Part shown: one piece after another, positions 12,001 to 27,000 of the stretch
Position numbering within the stretch: position 1 is the stretch's first letter
Layout of the letters: each line of letters begins with the position of its first letter
Assembly: GCA_013398055.1 (NCBI GenBank)
Contig: VZRS01003930.1
Location: 67,867-131,866, forward strand
DNA from: Ifrita kowaldi
Taxonomy: Eukaryota; Chordata; Aves; Passeriformes; Cinclosomatidae
DNA: 64,000 nt
Reading direction: 5' to 3'
Program-made: the position numbers and the translations under genes
The notes under the pieces: model-generated
Database searches by the model: none
The model's input: only the letters and a program-made list of their open reading frames with translations
Told to the model about the DNA's origin: nothing

Positions 12001-15000
12001 CTTGTTTTCCTGATGTCAATATATGTGGGGTTAGGATCTCCTTTGATCCTAGACTTGTAGTTCTGGGAAGAAGTGAACCAGCTTGATGGGTGAGAATCAA
12101 GCGAGTATTTTCTTCCCAGTTGGTGGCTCAGCTAGTGTTCTTAACAATATTGTTCTTCTTTAAAGCCTAACACAAGTATCTAACTTTTACATTATTTTAT
12201 GTTTCTCATTTGTCGTGATGAATGGAAAGGATTGTGATGGATGATGTGGTGGTGCATTAATACCAAAAAGCCTAGGATTATGTAATTAAATGTGCACATA
12301 TACACTTTGTACATGAGTCCCTTGTGTCCCTGGGCATGCAGTGCAAGGTTGCAGGCTGAAGAACATTCAGTGGTCAATCCCCATATGAGTTGAAATGGTC
12401 ATTGATGGAATATTTTCTTTCCACTCTTTTTCACTGTGGAACAGCCTGGGGCAGGAGTTGGTGGGGAATAGATATAAACTGTTCTGTAGAGTTTCATGGG
12501 CAGAGGAATAATGATGTTGCAAATCTAGTTTCTTGCTTCCATTCCTGTCATTCCCTCTGTTTCCCTGTAAAGTGAACCTGTCCCTTCCAGCTTCAGTCAT
12601 CCTATGATATTTGCTGGCAGGGTATTCCTTTTTTTGCTTTTTGTGCTTCTGTAGTCTCTGGTTCCCTCAGGTTGTGTGATATTTCAAACTCTTACCTTAT
12701 ATTTACAGATTTGTAATGCAAAATTTGTTGCGAAGGTATGGAACACTTTAATGGATCATGGCTTTCACTTTGACTCATAAATAGTTGCTCATTTAGTTAA
12801 AATAAAGGATACAGGATGCATAGTTTAGGTGTGTTATTTAAATTGGCGTCACTTCATTTAGGCAAGAAGTTGAAAACTGTAACCATGTAAGGAAATGTTG
12901 GCTGTTATTTTATGTCCTAACACATTTTTTTTTCTTGCTTTGACCATGTAATAGAGGAGTGGTTGAACAGCATTTTTTAGTATGTGCCAAGACACAAGCA
13001 TAAAGTGAATTCTTCTGGACACGTATCATACTTAGCTGTCTTCTGAATTGCAGTGATGTTCTGAGTTTGTTGCTATAAACAAGTAAATGTTCTCTAAATG
13101 CAGGCTGGTAATGCCATAGTGAGCTGTTTGTTTAAAATGTTGACTTAACCCAAGCCTTCTAGAGGTCTGAGTTTGACTTTCTAGCTCCAACAGTATGCAA
13201 GCTGTTTTCCATCTTGTTTCATGTTGCACCTCAACCTTTTGGAGATGTAAGACGTGATAGCTTAAAACTGCATTTCATACCTAGGTTTTCAGCAGTTTGG
13301 AAAGCTAATTGGTTAGTTGGTTGTAAGTAAAAATGTCCTTTTAGAGGTATTTTCCAAAACTTTTGAGACCTGGGATTGAATCTCTCTGGGATTCCGAAAT
13401 TGCTAAATGTTTTCCTGATCACTGCCACTGTACATGTGGGGTGGTTGTGGTGAAGTTCAGCCATCGAGCAGTGTCATATCTGTCTGTATGAGTTTTGGTT
13501 TCAGCAGGGAAGAGAAAAAGAAAACTCTTCTTCTTATACTTTCACGGTGAAGTTTGAACAGGAACCTGCTCAAGTCCTAGGTTGAAGCTGCTTTCCTCAC
13601 TTCCCTTCTGTCTTCCTTACATGAAGTTTTCTAAAGAATGCGAGAGAAGCTTTGGACTGTGCCAAATCCTCAGTGTATATAAAGAAGCACAAAACTATGT
13701 TTTGGGTGACTTCCTAATTTTCTTAATGCCTCTCATTAGTCTCTATTCCGGAAACAGAATTTACGACTTAACAGGAATAAGACACAAACAGGTGGAGTGG
13801 GAGACAACCCCAGAGTAAGTTAGAGTTATAAGGAGGAGCAGGGTAGAAGGGAACATTGTGCCAAGGAGAGCCACTGGTGCAGCAGCAGCAAGCAGCCACT
13901 TCATGGACTTTGTTGTGAGAAAGTAGGTTCAAGAATATGAACCAAAAAGGAAAAAAAAAAATCAATAAATAGAAAAAGTGTGGAAAGTCTTAAAGAGGAG
14001 AGAGGAATGATTCTCCCAAATTAGAACCATAGAATGGCCTGGGTTAGAGGGGATCTTAAAGAGTATCTGCTTCCTACCCCCTGCCATGGGCAGGGACACC
14101 TTCAACTAGACCAGGTGGAGCCCCATCCAGCCTGGCCTTGAACACTTCCAGGGTTCCACTGTGCCAGTGCTTCATCCTCTTCACAGTAAAGAATTTCTTC
14201 CTAATACCTGATCTAAACCTGCTCTGTGAGTGTGAATCCATTCCCTCTTGTCCCTTCACTCCAGGGTAGTCTCTCTCCATCTTTCCTGTAGGCTTAGTTA
14301 AGGCATTGGAAAGCCACAGTTGGTCACCCTGAAGCCTTCTCTTCTTCAGGCTGAACAATCCCAATTCTCTCAAGATATAGGGATACAGAGTCCTAAAGGC
14401 TTGCACGTTGGTGAGAACTGTCAGTGAAGTTGCTCATGATTTTGCAATATGGAGCTTTGGATGCTAATATTCAATTGGAGGCATGCCAGGAGTATTAAAT
14501 CACTAATTTGTGCAGTATTTAGGAGTACTTTTACTTTGCACCTTAGCACTTCAAATATTGATAACTAGTAAATTTCAAGTGCTTTATTCTGTTGGAGGAA
14601 ACATGGCAATGCATGCAGGTAGGACCATATATTCCATAGCTCTGTGGTTTTCTTTGATTTGCGTTATTAACATGAATAGAATGTTAACCCTAATAATAGC
14701 CAATCTACCCTACTAAAACTGGCTCTATATACCTTAAACCACCAAAATTGTTTATAAAGTGAAGTAAGAACATAAATCTAATTTGTCATGTTGGCAGAGG
14801 CAAACTATTCCAAATAATACACTTTATGACATAGAGCTCTATTTTTGCTTTTTATTTTTAGAATAGTAATAATGTATTCACTATTTAAGATTGCTCTCCG
14901 CTTGTTACACAAAATGAAGGTAGATATGGTCTTGGCTTTGTGGCTTTAAACAAAAAAAGAAATAAATAAATGTCAGATTGGAAATGCATAAAAGGCCCTA

Positions 15001-18000
15001 GATGACTAAATGGGTGTTGTGATGTGCTAATACATCTAAGTTTTCAACTTATACAAGATCATGTTTTAGCTAAATGCCAGTACCTAAAGAATTTGTTTAG
15101 GAGCTCTGTAGGAATGCATGCTTTTCGCTTTCCTTACCAAGAGCTGCTTTTCAAGCCCTCCTAGTAAGTTATATTTAGTTTTGGGGTTTCTTCCTTCTGT
15201 TCTGTCTTCCCTCTGTCCTTCCAAGCTTAACCTTTGCAAATTCAGTGGGAAGCTGTCTGTGTTCATGGTATTATGAACTTCATATTTCATGCAAACTTAG
15301 GTGTTGCATATCAACAATGCACAGTTCTTGTGGACAATTTTTTGCCTTTTTCTTGTTTTTTGTTCTCAGTGCTGGAAACAAATACAAAATTGGTAGCCAA
15401 AGAGAACCAAATGTTTTCAACAATCTGTTAGTGAAACAGCTGGTTTTAGTGCCCAATGCTTACAAACTTGCAAGAATCCATCAGAGAGCCTGTCTGAAAC
15501 TTTCTGCAGCAGCTTGTTGGGTCATCTTTTATCTAGACTCTACACTACAGAAGCAGTGTTTTCCTACTCCCTAAGTGTTATTGGTGCCAGTAACTTTATT
15601 AATTTAGGACTCTGCTGGTGACTTCTAATGACCTGTGTTGCATGCCAGGCATTTATAGATGTAATATGCTGACTAATTTATATTCTTGCAGCATGAATGC
15701 AGCATCACAGTTCTTGAATGTTAAGAATAAATCCTTTACTCAGTCAACCTAAATTTTGCCAAGGTCCTTATGTTTGATAATCCTAGACTTTAAGGGGGGA
15801 GAAAGGGATAAACAGAGTGTTTTAAAGGAAGCCAAGGCAACTTAAATTCAGAAATTGTGTTTGGACACTATGTAAGTAAACATTGCTCAGAAAAGTGAAT
15901 GTTTTAGTACAGAAGTATAGAAGCTACAACTCCACCTAGTTCTCTCTGGCGTGACTGAAAATACGTCATAACCACCGATAGCAGGGGAAAGCCACAATAT
16001 GTCTGTTGCCATTCAGCATTGTTGGTGTGAATGCCTTAAACTGACACTGGATTTCTGTTCTTGTTTATTCTCATTTACTTTTACTGTCTTGTTCACCCCC
16101 CAAAACTGACTGAGTACAAGGCAGTATTCCGAAAATCAGTTGATTTTCATCGTAATTTGAATTGGTGTAACTTAGCTTGGCTTGTCAAGTTTCCAGATGA
16201 CAGCTTTTAAATGGTTTAAATACACTGGGGAAAAAAACCCACAAACCCACCTCGTAGAGAGTTTTTGTGTCATGTATAAGTTTTGCACACTTCAGTAAAT
16301 TGTAAAGGTATTTGATCAAGGACAGTAGATGTGAAGTATCCACCTTTTGGATCCAGCCTGTTTTCTTGCACTGGGACTCCTGACACATTTGTGCAGCTGA
16401 AGCCAAGTGGGTGAGAGGTGAGGTGCCGCTCCATGCAGTGTGTTTGGAAAGCAAGTGTGTTTGGAGCTTTAATCTGGGGCCAGTGAGTGGCACTGGGGCC
16501 AGGGACAGTCTCTGCTGTGTCTCTTGGTGGCTGCAGAACAGCAGCTTCTGCCTCGTGGGCCACTTACCCTGGGTGCAGGGAGCCTGGACAGAAGTTGGCT
16601 CAGCAACTGGAAGTTGTTTTGCTTCACCCCTTTCTGGGCTTTGGGGTGGTTGGCCTTGGAGGTCTCTGCTGGGGTTAGGTGAGCTTGTTTTTTATCTCCT
16701 TACCTCAGGAAGAGCTACAAGTTCCTCACTGAGGTACTTCAGGCACAAAAATAGTTGGTTTCAGGCACTCATTTACACTTACACTGGGAAATTATCTTTT
16801 TTTAATGAAGGTGGAAGCTTCCTTGAGTTGATTTAGCTCAATATAGGAAGGCTACAACATGATACTGTCCTGTGTGCATTAGTGGTGTTGGCAGCAGATG
16901 AACTGTGAGGGTTCTGCTGCATCTCAAAACAGCCATGCACAGTGTAACCTGCTCTGGAGAGAAGTTTAATAACTAAACATCTTGCATAAGAAATTTTGAA
17001 TAGTACAAGGCTGAAGAAGAAAAGAGAAAATTGGACAATCCTCTTAATTACGCTCAGCAGATTGCACAGATAGGTTTGTTCAGCTCAGTCGGAAAGCATG
17101 GAATTATCATCAGTAGAGTTCTGAATTAAAGAAACAGAATTTTTGTGAAAAAACTTGTTGGTTTGAATGCCAGGCAAAAATGCTAAACTTAAATACAGTT
17201 TTCTGTACATAATTTGTATGTTTGTATTATGAAATTGGCCTGCTCAGCTGCTTGGCACTTTGATGGCACTTGGATTAGTTATGGAGAGAATTCAGCCTTT
17301 GGACATTATATTTCAGCAGCTGGTTTATTTTGTACATAAAACATTGCTATGTTTTGCTTGATGAAGAGCCCACCAGTGGAATGCTGTTACATCATGAGAC
17401 TTAACTTCAATTAGTATCAGCTTCTAGAATGACACTTGAATTAAATATTAACATTTTCTGTGCTTTGAGTAAGTAAACAAAGGACTCTGTTTTAATCTTC
17501 CTTCTCTGCAAGGATGGATAAAAGGGGAACATGTACTTTGAACAGCAAAACAGGAAAAAAGTTTGACTACTCAGTTGTCTGCCTTGATTCAGCAAGGTCA
17601 GAAAGGTCTTTTTTTCATCTGATGTTTTTGATACTTTTTAAATCTAAAAAGAAGTGTGACAGCGGTAGCCTCTTCGTTTAGTTGGTGGTGCTGTATACTG
17701 TGGGGTATGGGAAAAGGTTAGGCTCTGTACAGGCTCTTTCACAAGGAGAATCAGGAACATGGCAATTTTTCACAACCCTTTTTTTCCTACCAGTATGTTC
17801 TAAATTACTGGAATAAGTGCAGAGCCTCTTCACAATTTGTGTTTCACTCACTTGGCACTGTGGTGCTGAAAACCTATTAAACCTGTTGTGATCTGTGACT
17901 TCAGTCTTTACATGGGTAGGACAAGTTCTGGGATCAAAGTCTATTGCTGGGGTAAGCAAGCTCTGCCTTTCCAAAACAAATAGCTAAGATATGTGATGCA

Positions 18001-21000
18001 GTGGGAGGAGAGTTAATTATAGATTGTAAACCCAAAAAGGTACAAATAGGAAGGCAAATCTTTCCTGTGCTTCTCTGATGAGCATGTTTAAGGTACTTCA
18101 GACCTTTCCCGCTACCCTGTCTTCATCAAAATGCTCTTCTGTAGTGAAGTGATTTTAGTTAAGATGCTTTTTGCCTGTATAGAAAAGCAGTGATGCAGTT
18201 CCATAGGTGCTGAGGCCTCCAGTTCTCAGCCAATGCTTTGGACTTCTATGTTTTGCAACCCAGAGTCATCTTGCTCTTGTACTTTCTTGACTCCAGGCTC
18301 TGTGTTACACTGTGGAGTTCCTTGTGGGTGTGCCTGCAGACAGCTGTTTTCATGTCCCAGACAGACAGACACCTGTCTTTTCATGTGTCCATAAAATGGG
18401 AATGTTATCAGTCCCTTACCTGCAAAGCTGCATAAACCAATTTCCTTACTCTAATGTGCATCCCTCAGATTATATAGGAATGGGAGGAGAGGACGGAATG
18501 CAAAATGATCTGCTAACTGCAAGTGGAGTTAAGTTGCATATGCAGAGGTGTACTCTGTGCACTGAGAAGTAGGTGATAGAGGGCCTGCAAGATGAATTTT
18601 AGATGGCTAAACAGTGTTTCATGTTGATGTGAAAACTGACAGTTACACAATTAATAAAATTCTTGTTGTAAAACGTAATTTGCCTATCATGTAAAATTAT
18701 TGTTCCTTTTATGTGATTAAGTGAAGAGATATTTTATTACACTGTTTTCTTGGCAAAAATAATTGTCTTCTGGTGAAAATATGTTTAGCAATAATCTGCC
18801 TTCTGAAATAAAACTTAACATTGCATATTTTTAACACGTCATTTGTTTTGCTAAGGCTTATTTGGATGAGTTTTGTATTGTTTGTAGAAGTGCTTAAAGG
18901 TTTTCTTAATTTTTTCTTTGCAGTCATTATTTAACCTACTGGAGTTTCGAAGACTAGTTTTGAATTTCAATCCTCCTGCAAATGCTCAAGATTTGCCCCG
19001 AAACCAAAAGGTAAAACGAGAAGCCAACTTCCCCTCGTGGCTGATGAGGGCATTTCTGTCTTGAATTTTGCACTGTTCTGTAGCTCAAATCAACGTGGGT
19101 TTTAGAGGTGCCAATTAACAGTTCTCTGAGCTTCCTGTTGTGGGTCTTACATAAATGGCATCAGCCTCCCAGCAGAGTATGGGGCAGGGTGCTGAGGGAG
19201 GTAGAACATTTCTCATATGAGTGTAGCTTGTCTTAGCAAATGTATTTTATTGCAGTTCCCTCCCACTCATGATCTGAGATTGAGCTTTCGGTTATTAGCT
19301 TGTCTCTTCTGGCTTTTTCAGGAGGTGATTATAAGCATAAATTTTCTTACGTTTATCCTGGTACTCATATAGGATTGGGGAGGGGAGGGCCTTGGCTTAG
19401 GTTTCTTGTGACTTCAGACTGGCAAGGGGGAATGGTCATGGAGTGAGGGACAAAACAGACCAGTTTTTCTTCCTTCATGGGCATCCTTGGAGGAGATGGA
19501 AAGGAAGAAATGGCAAAAGGAAGTGGCTGTATGAAATGTGAAGACACTCAGTAGCCTGATTTTTGGCAAGGGACTTATGGAGCAATGAATTTTTGCATAT
19601 CCAGAAATTAGAATCATGGAATGGTTTAGGTTGAAAGGAACCTTAAAGATGAATTAGTTGCAACCCCTGTGCCCCTGGACAGGGGCACCTTCCACTGGAC
19701 CAGGTTGCTCAGAGCTCCGTCCAAGCTGGCCTTGAATGCTCCTAGGGATGGGGCATCCACAGCTTCTCTGGGCAACCTGTGCCAGGGCCTCACCACCCTC
19801 ACAGTAAATTACTTTTGTCTGTTGCCCCTTTCTGTCAGATTTAAAGAAGGGAGTGTGTTGTCAGCCTGTTCTTAGTTGTTTGTCCCTTCAGGCTTGTCTG
19901 GAATGTTCACTAGCAAAAGTAAGAGCTGTAATTAGAGAAGCAAAAGAAAACAGACAAAGGGAAGACAGTGTCCATTTTCTAAACCTCTGGGTATGTACCA
20001 TAAAAGGGAAGTTGAATGTTCAGTCAGGACTGGATAATTTCTTCCCTACCCTGCCCCCTTCTTTCTCCACCACATTCAAAGTGCAAGAAGTCACGTCTTT
20101 TGGTAGGAAAGCATATTTGCATTAGGTCATGAGATTGGTGTGAAAATAAAACATGGGTAGTGTTCCCAACACAAGGTGGGGATGGGGCAGTATATTATTA
20201 GAAAGTCATGCCTTACCAAAGAGTTGTACTAAAATTTTTTTATTTCTATTTTTAGATTGACTTTCTGCCCACTATTTAATTTTTCATCATATAATTTGTT
20301 TTAGTAATATCCTTCAGTACTCAGAAATTCTGTGTTCGTTTTTCAGCATGTAAAAAGCAATTGGCATCTAAAAGGTGGCGTGGAATAGCTAATAAGAAAC
20401 TGCTGTTTTCAAAAACATCTAGCCCAAGCATTGACACTTGCAGCCAAATGCCTTTAGCAGTTCCAAAGTGCTATATTTTAGAAATTCTGACCATGACAGA
20501 CAGTGATAGGTTTGTGTGAAATGGTGTAACACCAGGAAAGTGCGTGGATTTGTGCAGAATCCTTGCTTTCTGCAGGCTTTCTGGAAAGAACTCTGGCAGT
20601 AGTTTGTGTCCTCTCCTTTCATTCCAGAATGAAGTAACGTTATTACTTGGTGTACTCATCTGTCTTATCTACAGCTGAAAAAGGATTAGGATAAGGGATC
20701 ACTTCACTAGTTGGAATTTAGATAGAAGACATAACCATGCATGCCCCCAAATATGGTGCTTTTATATCTTTATAAGTGAAGGCAATTAGAGGCAAATTGA
20801 TTAAAAGTTGTAATATAAGTCACTAGTTGACAATAAAAAAAAAAGTAAAGATGTGGAATTTACTTCTGACTGCTTACTTATTTTAAAACTATTTTGCCTT
20901 AGTTTTGGTTTTGTTTTTGTTTTTATTTTTGTTCTAATATAGACTGCCATATGTGACTGACATTCTCCAGGATCAAATTTCCTTGCTAATAAAGGACATG

Positions 21001-24000
21001 TTTTAATAATCCCAGATTTTGAATACTTGGGTTTACATCCTGTTGTTCTTCCAGTTGGTGGGAATTAGAGTTTAATGCTGGGGTCATGACAATCTCTTGA
21101 TTTAGCATTAAAGCATGTGGTTGTACTTCAGGGAATATTGCAGAGCAGAGTGTTTGTTCTTTCCCATCAATACGTTGAATCCAAATGCTGTGAATAATTT
21201 GGCATGTAAACCTTTTAATCCAGAAGTCATTGGTTTAAATTTTTACTTCAAAAAACCCTCAAACAAACAACAGCCCCACCCTATTTGTCTCAGATAATTG
21301 GTCTTTGATTTTCTGGATTTGGGCATACACTTAAAATCTCCAATTTGATCTTGCTCTTTTTAATTTGACAATAATTTTTCTTCCTTGGTTTCTTCCTGTA
21401 AAACAAATGCAGTTCTCTGTAGTTACTACAGCTTCTTTGCTGTCCCAGTTCTCTTAGCTCTTGCTGTCACATGAACAGATCTTTTTGCTGTATACAGTGA
21501 GACCAGCTAAATGTTTGGCCTCAGTGATATCTTCAGGAAACATTTTATGACCAGAGGAAAGGGGTTACTGTGCTACAGGTTAGCACATCCTTCCGCCTGG
21601 TCTGATATTGTTGTAATATTATCATTATCTCACTCTCCTGGTGAACTGATTGGCCACAATGAATGTTTGCTATGTGTTAAATATGTGGACTGCTTTAAAA
21701 GCATTTATAATAGTAAGTTGTTCCAGCATGTATTAAGAAATTATTTATTCAGTCAGGGTAGGTGATAAAATAGAGAATGGTCTTAGATTATGAGATTTCC
21801 ATGCAGTGTTTAGTTCAAAACTGATTTTAGGGTTTTTTTTTTTTTGTGTTGGTGCACAGGATGCTTTAAAGGTGAGAGCTGTATGCTGTGCTGTGATCAC
21901 TTCATCAGTTCTTTGTTTTAATGTACAAGTCCTTTTGTGGAACTCAATACCTTATCTTGGGGACTGGCCCACCTTACTTGAAAGATTTTAGGGTTTGTTC
22001 TCATCAAGGATCATGTCTAATGCATTAAATGGAGCTTTTTCAAAAAGCAGCAAGAATTTCCCTAGTTTTAGAGAACTTTGGTAGCCTTCGTAGATATTTG
22101 TTCCATGTAATCCTACTGACATTGGCAGCCAGTTGTTCAAGCTAAGGCTACAAGTATGGCTAAAGCTCAGCCAAATTAGTAGTGTAAATTTGGGTAATGC
22201 AGTAATGTACTATGCACATTATAATAATGCCTATGTACTCCAGATTTAACAAAAAGAAGGTAAGATCTAGAGTATTCTGTGATTAATAATTTATATTATT
22301 ATTGTATTATCATCAGTATTGAAGCATCTTGATGAAACATTATCTAAAATTCGAAATTCTATTCATTTTAATAGATCACTTTATGAAAACAGCAAGAAAA
22401 ATACAACTTTTGCAATTAGTTTCCTTCTTTTGTTGTTATATAGTGTTTTAAGTATCTAAATGGGAGACTGATTTTGTTCTTAAATTAGGATGATTTGATG
22501 CTGAATTAGGGTGGCACGTGAAGTCTTCAGCCTTTCCTCTGAACAGTGTTTATAACTGCAAGGTGGACTAGAAGAGCAAGTTAAATTCAGAGATTTACAT
22601 GACTAGAAGTATTTTCTAGGTGTTATGTGGAACACATTGAATTAACCGTGCAGTTTTTAAAGCTGAAATAAATCAGATTTTACGTATGAAAAGCTTTATG
22701 CCTACTGGATTGACACAGGAATGGCTAAACAAGTCTGCTGTTTGATGAGCATGTGAAATAGTTTGTCATCAAGCAATTCCAGTTTGACCAGCATCAGGCA
22801 TCTGTGCTGCCTTTGAATGATACTTTGTTTTAAATACAAGTCGATATTACATGGGGTTTAATTTCACAAGCATTTGCCAACTATCTACTCAGGAGTAGAT
22901 ATCTGATCTCTACAGCACAGGTAACCTGTGATTAAATCTATGGTATTTGTGTTTCAGTTTATTTGTTTTTCATTATACAGGCAGAAAGTATTTCTTCTCC
23001 TCTGGAAACCAGAAAAGGAATGCCATAGTCACATGAACTGTGCTTCAAAATTAGGTAGAAAGGAGAGCAAGCTATTTTATTTGTGTCAAGAGAAATAATA
23101 AAGGTTAATGTCGGCCTTAGAAATTTAGTCTTCAATAAAAAATAAGCTTAAAAAAGGTGCTGAATAGTTTGTAGTCTCACAAGAAATTCTGCTAGAGGTA
23201 TAGAGGAATACCAATTACAATAAAATAATGCATATTGTTGCAGTGTATTACTTAAGGCTTTGTAAGTCTTGAGAGAAACATTTTTGTCCTAAATGCAACT
23301 CTTGCTTGTCCACTTGTCAATTCAGGCCCATTTCAAGACAAACAGCATCATCTAGATATGATTTCAAGGAGCTCTTAGTTTCTGAAATGTAATTTTCTTG
23401 TCAGAGAACTGCATTATTTTGTAAACTGACAGGTACAAGGCATACAACACTACCTTGGTAGTACTACAAGTAACCTTACATATTATTACGCCACTCTACA
23501 CTCAGTTTATTGGGTAATGCTTCTGTACAGTAGATTTCTGTTATCACTTTGTTAAATATTTTTATTCTTCGCATACAGGAACATAGGAATCTGCCTTTCA
23601 TGCGGGAATTGAGGTACCTGTTTGCACTTCTAGTTGGTTCAAAGCGAAAATACGTTGATCCATCAAGAGCAGTTGAAATCCTTAAAGATGCTTTTAAATC
23701 AAATGATTCCCAACAGGTAATTTCCATGTACTTTCAATCAAGTTTATGCAGGTTTTCATATGGTCATACTATGTATTGGGAAATACTTACAGTGGACAAC
23801 AGAATTTCAAAATGTCCACAAAAAACAACTTTTAATTATCGTAGTCTTTGTGCTTTTCCCACAATATTATGTGATTTCTAGTTACTTTTATTAGAAAGAT
23901 TAAAAAAAAAATATTCCAGACAACAGAACTATTTTATTCAATGCACTTTCTTCCTATTATCGTAGAAATTAACTAATAGTTCAACATTCTTGCCTTTAGG

Positions 24001-27000
24001 ATTTAGTTTAGCTTCTGAATCTGGGGATTTTTGAAACAAAAATACTCTTCTGATCTAACAGTACATCCAGGGCTGGTACAATCCTATTATATTGCTTGTG
24101 TAGATATTGGTTTGGAGGATCTGAATATTCATATTCAGGATTATTACCCAAATCATAATGTGCATATTCTGATTTTTTTTTTGAGAAACATTTTGTTTCT
24201 TCAGATACTTTGTTTTCCCACATGAGGTTATGTGGCTGAAGTGTTTAGTTAACAGCAGCACACTGAATTTAGTGCTCGATGGAAGTAATATTAGTCACCA
24301 CTTGTTAGATACCAGAGGGTTTGAACAATGGGATTCATGAGATGCCTTTGGACTAGCATGGTGTGAAAGCTGAACCCAAGTAACAAGGATCACAGGACAG
24401 TGTCACTGCTGAGGAACACCAGAGCCACTCATAAAAAAACAACCATGGTATAGTCTTAGACACAGTGTGATTTTGGAACGCTGGTGGAGGGGAAGGGATT
24501 TCTGCTGAACAGGTCTTGTAAGGTGACACCTCATTGTGTTCTGTTACATATGTGAACTGATCACTTTATGTTTTTTAACAGCAAGACGTTAGTGAATTCA
24601 CACACAAATTATTAGATTGGCTAGAAGATGCCTTCCAAATTAAAGCTGAAGAAGAGAGGTAAGATTTTTTTCTAGCTCTGTATGTTGAATGTTTGGATGA
24701 GAGAAAAGCAAACCAAATGACCAAAAACGTATTTCTCTGTATGGCTGAAAAAATTTTGACTCTGTAGCTTTAGTTCAAATGTGTTTTTTTCCATACATGT
24801 CAATACTTTTGGGTTTTTTCCATGAGTTGTCTTTTTTCACCCTCTTATTTCATGTTAGCAGTCTGGCTCAATGAAGTCCAGAGTATATAAAGAGTAGAAA
24901 TGTTTTGTAGATAATCAATTAGGCTTTTTTTTATTTGAATGCCTTTTTTGCTTTTTGATCTTGTAGTTGAAATACTTCAAAACCTCCCTCCTCTTTCTCA
25001 TCTCAGGAGTAAATACTCATTGTTTGTATTAATGAGCATGTGGAAATTCTTTTGAATACGTAATTTTTTCTAGGATGTTGCAAGAAATAGTTTTTACAAG
25101 GGTTTTGTACAGTTTAACCACTCATTAATTGAATCTGATTTGCACAGATTGTCCTAGAATGAAACACTTCTGAAAATTAGTTTTCAGAATATACTTTTCC
25201 CTGCAAATACCTGAATCATTGTTATTAGAGGAAAGTACAAAAATAAATTAACAGTGAAATGGGCAACATTTGTATAATGAATTCAGAATAGTCTGTTCAT
25301 AGTTTTATAAATCAAAGGTTGTAGCTTTGACTTGGATTTTTTTTGTTCACTAACATGGTTCCTGTTTTTTAGGGATGGAGAGAAACCAAAGAACCCAATG
25401 GTGGAGTTGTTTTATGGACGATTTCTAGCCGTAGGTGTACTTGAAGGTATGCATCAGAATTTACTTGGACTTCTCTGGTCATGTCTGTTCAGTGCTTGTC
25501 CAAGCACACAGGTGCTGATGCAGTTGTAGGATTTTAGCTGCTGCTGCAGAAGCAGATGTGGAGAACACACATACACACATTTGTCTGTGACAAATATGGT
25601 TTGTCAAGTACAAGACTGAAGAGAAATGCAGTGAGCTGCACGGATCCACAAGGACTGCTGCACTGAGAACATACACTCAGCTCCTGAAGGTTACGCAAAG
25701 AGAAGCTGGGGTGAAATGCTGAGGGGAAAATGCTTGGAAGAAATTATGAGGGCGCTGTTACCGCTTACTAACGGTGTACAGAAGGCACGATACTATATTT
25801 CACTGAGCTGTTCTCTTATGTTCTCTCCAATTCATTTAATGCAATTTAAAACTTCATTATTGCATTTCCTTCTGCAAAATTTCTCATATGGAAAACTCAC
25901 CCTCCTAAAAGTACAGTTTGTTGGAAAACAAGTCAGTGGAGACCTGCTCAAGGGCAGTGTCAGAGAGAGCACTAAAGAGGAAGAGACTGTACAACAAGCT
26001 TCCCTTTATCTTATCTGTACGTAGTTAGTAGATCTGCAGAGTTGTACTGTTCTCTATTTCTAAGAGGCTATGAAAATATTTTTGAGTCATTTTAATGTTG
26101 GTGATTCTGCCCCCCATCCAAATGAATGACTTTTGCATTTGAATGAAGCAGCTATAGTCTTTTGAGTGGCTTCCAGGTTGTTCCGTGACCTTGAACGTGT
26201 TTCTAATGAGTTGCTGTCAGATTTCAGAACCATTCTGCAGATTTCTTGCTAGCATTCTTGCTCCTTTACATTTAGCTACTTTCATCCCTTACATTCTCAT
26301 TTTAACAGAGGAGATATGTAAAAATCAAATAAATGAAATGAAACTAGGAGATGCAAGACTTGTTACTGACTTTGGGTTAAAATATATTGAAATTCTAGGT
26401 TGAAATCACTTGTTCCCTATACTTCTCCTCATGTTTGCACTTACATCTTTATACACTGTTACCAAATTGTAATCTTGTTTTCAGGACAGAAATCGTGAAC
26501 ATTCTCTTTTGTGGTTTATTTCTGCAAAATGTACTTATACAAAGGTCTCTTTCATACCAGCAATTCCACTGACTTTGCTGATACAATATACATTTGTATT
26601 ATTAAGCTCCTATCTGCAGGAGGAGGACTTTGATTTATATGTGTAGAACTCCCATATGTCTGTGCTGCCAAGTAATTTTGAGTTTGTTTATTACCAAAAG
26701 ATGCTAAAACAATATAAAAAAAGGGCTGAAGAGGAAAATACAGTAATTTCTAATATTGTTTGAGCAACATTTTTGCATAAATTGTCTTTGGACATGTAAT
26801 TAAATTGTTCGATAAGAAAATGTGGGTATTGTTCAGTAGACTAGGTCAATTGACCTAGGATAGATAGGGTTTTTTTCAAGGTAAATGTTTGTTTCTAAAA
26901 CATGATCTGTTTAATTTTTCATGTGAAGGTAAAAAATTTGAAAACACAGAAATGTTTGGCCAGTATCCACTGCAGGTTAATGGCTTTAAAGATCTGCATG

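Larger units (their letters stand above)
6061..18923 (+). other. Largest USP25 intron in the window (12.9 kb)
   Basis: Separates the Cys exon from the next USP-domain exon. It holds a degenerate LINE-like fragment on the minus strand (about 7245-7455), a decayed CR1 on the plus strand (about 8075-8630) and a clearer CR1 3' end on the minus strand (about 14025-14385). A locally GC-richer patch sits near 16380-16700 with no recognisable content. The remainder shows no exon, RNA gene or repeat that I could support. Confidence 0.85.

Noticed and set aside
16411..16836. Plus-strand 141-codon open frame in a GC-richer patch
   Set aside because: Trp/Gly/Ser-rich without motif. It overlaps open frames on the other strand, as GC-rich patches often do; no supporting splice sites joining it to USP25.
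23717..23881. Extension of the USP25 exon past 23716
   Set aside because: The donor CAG|GTAATT is good, the next exon joins in phase with the expected QDVSEF box, and the extension has no USP25 similarity.
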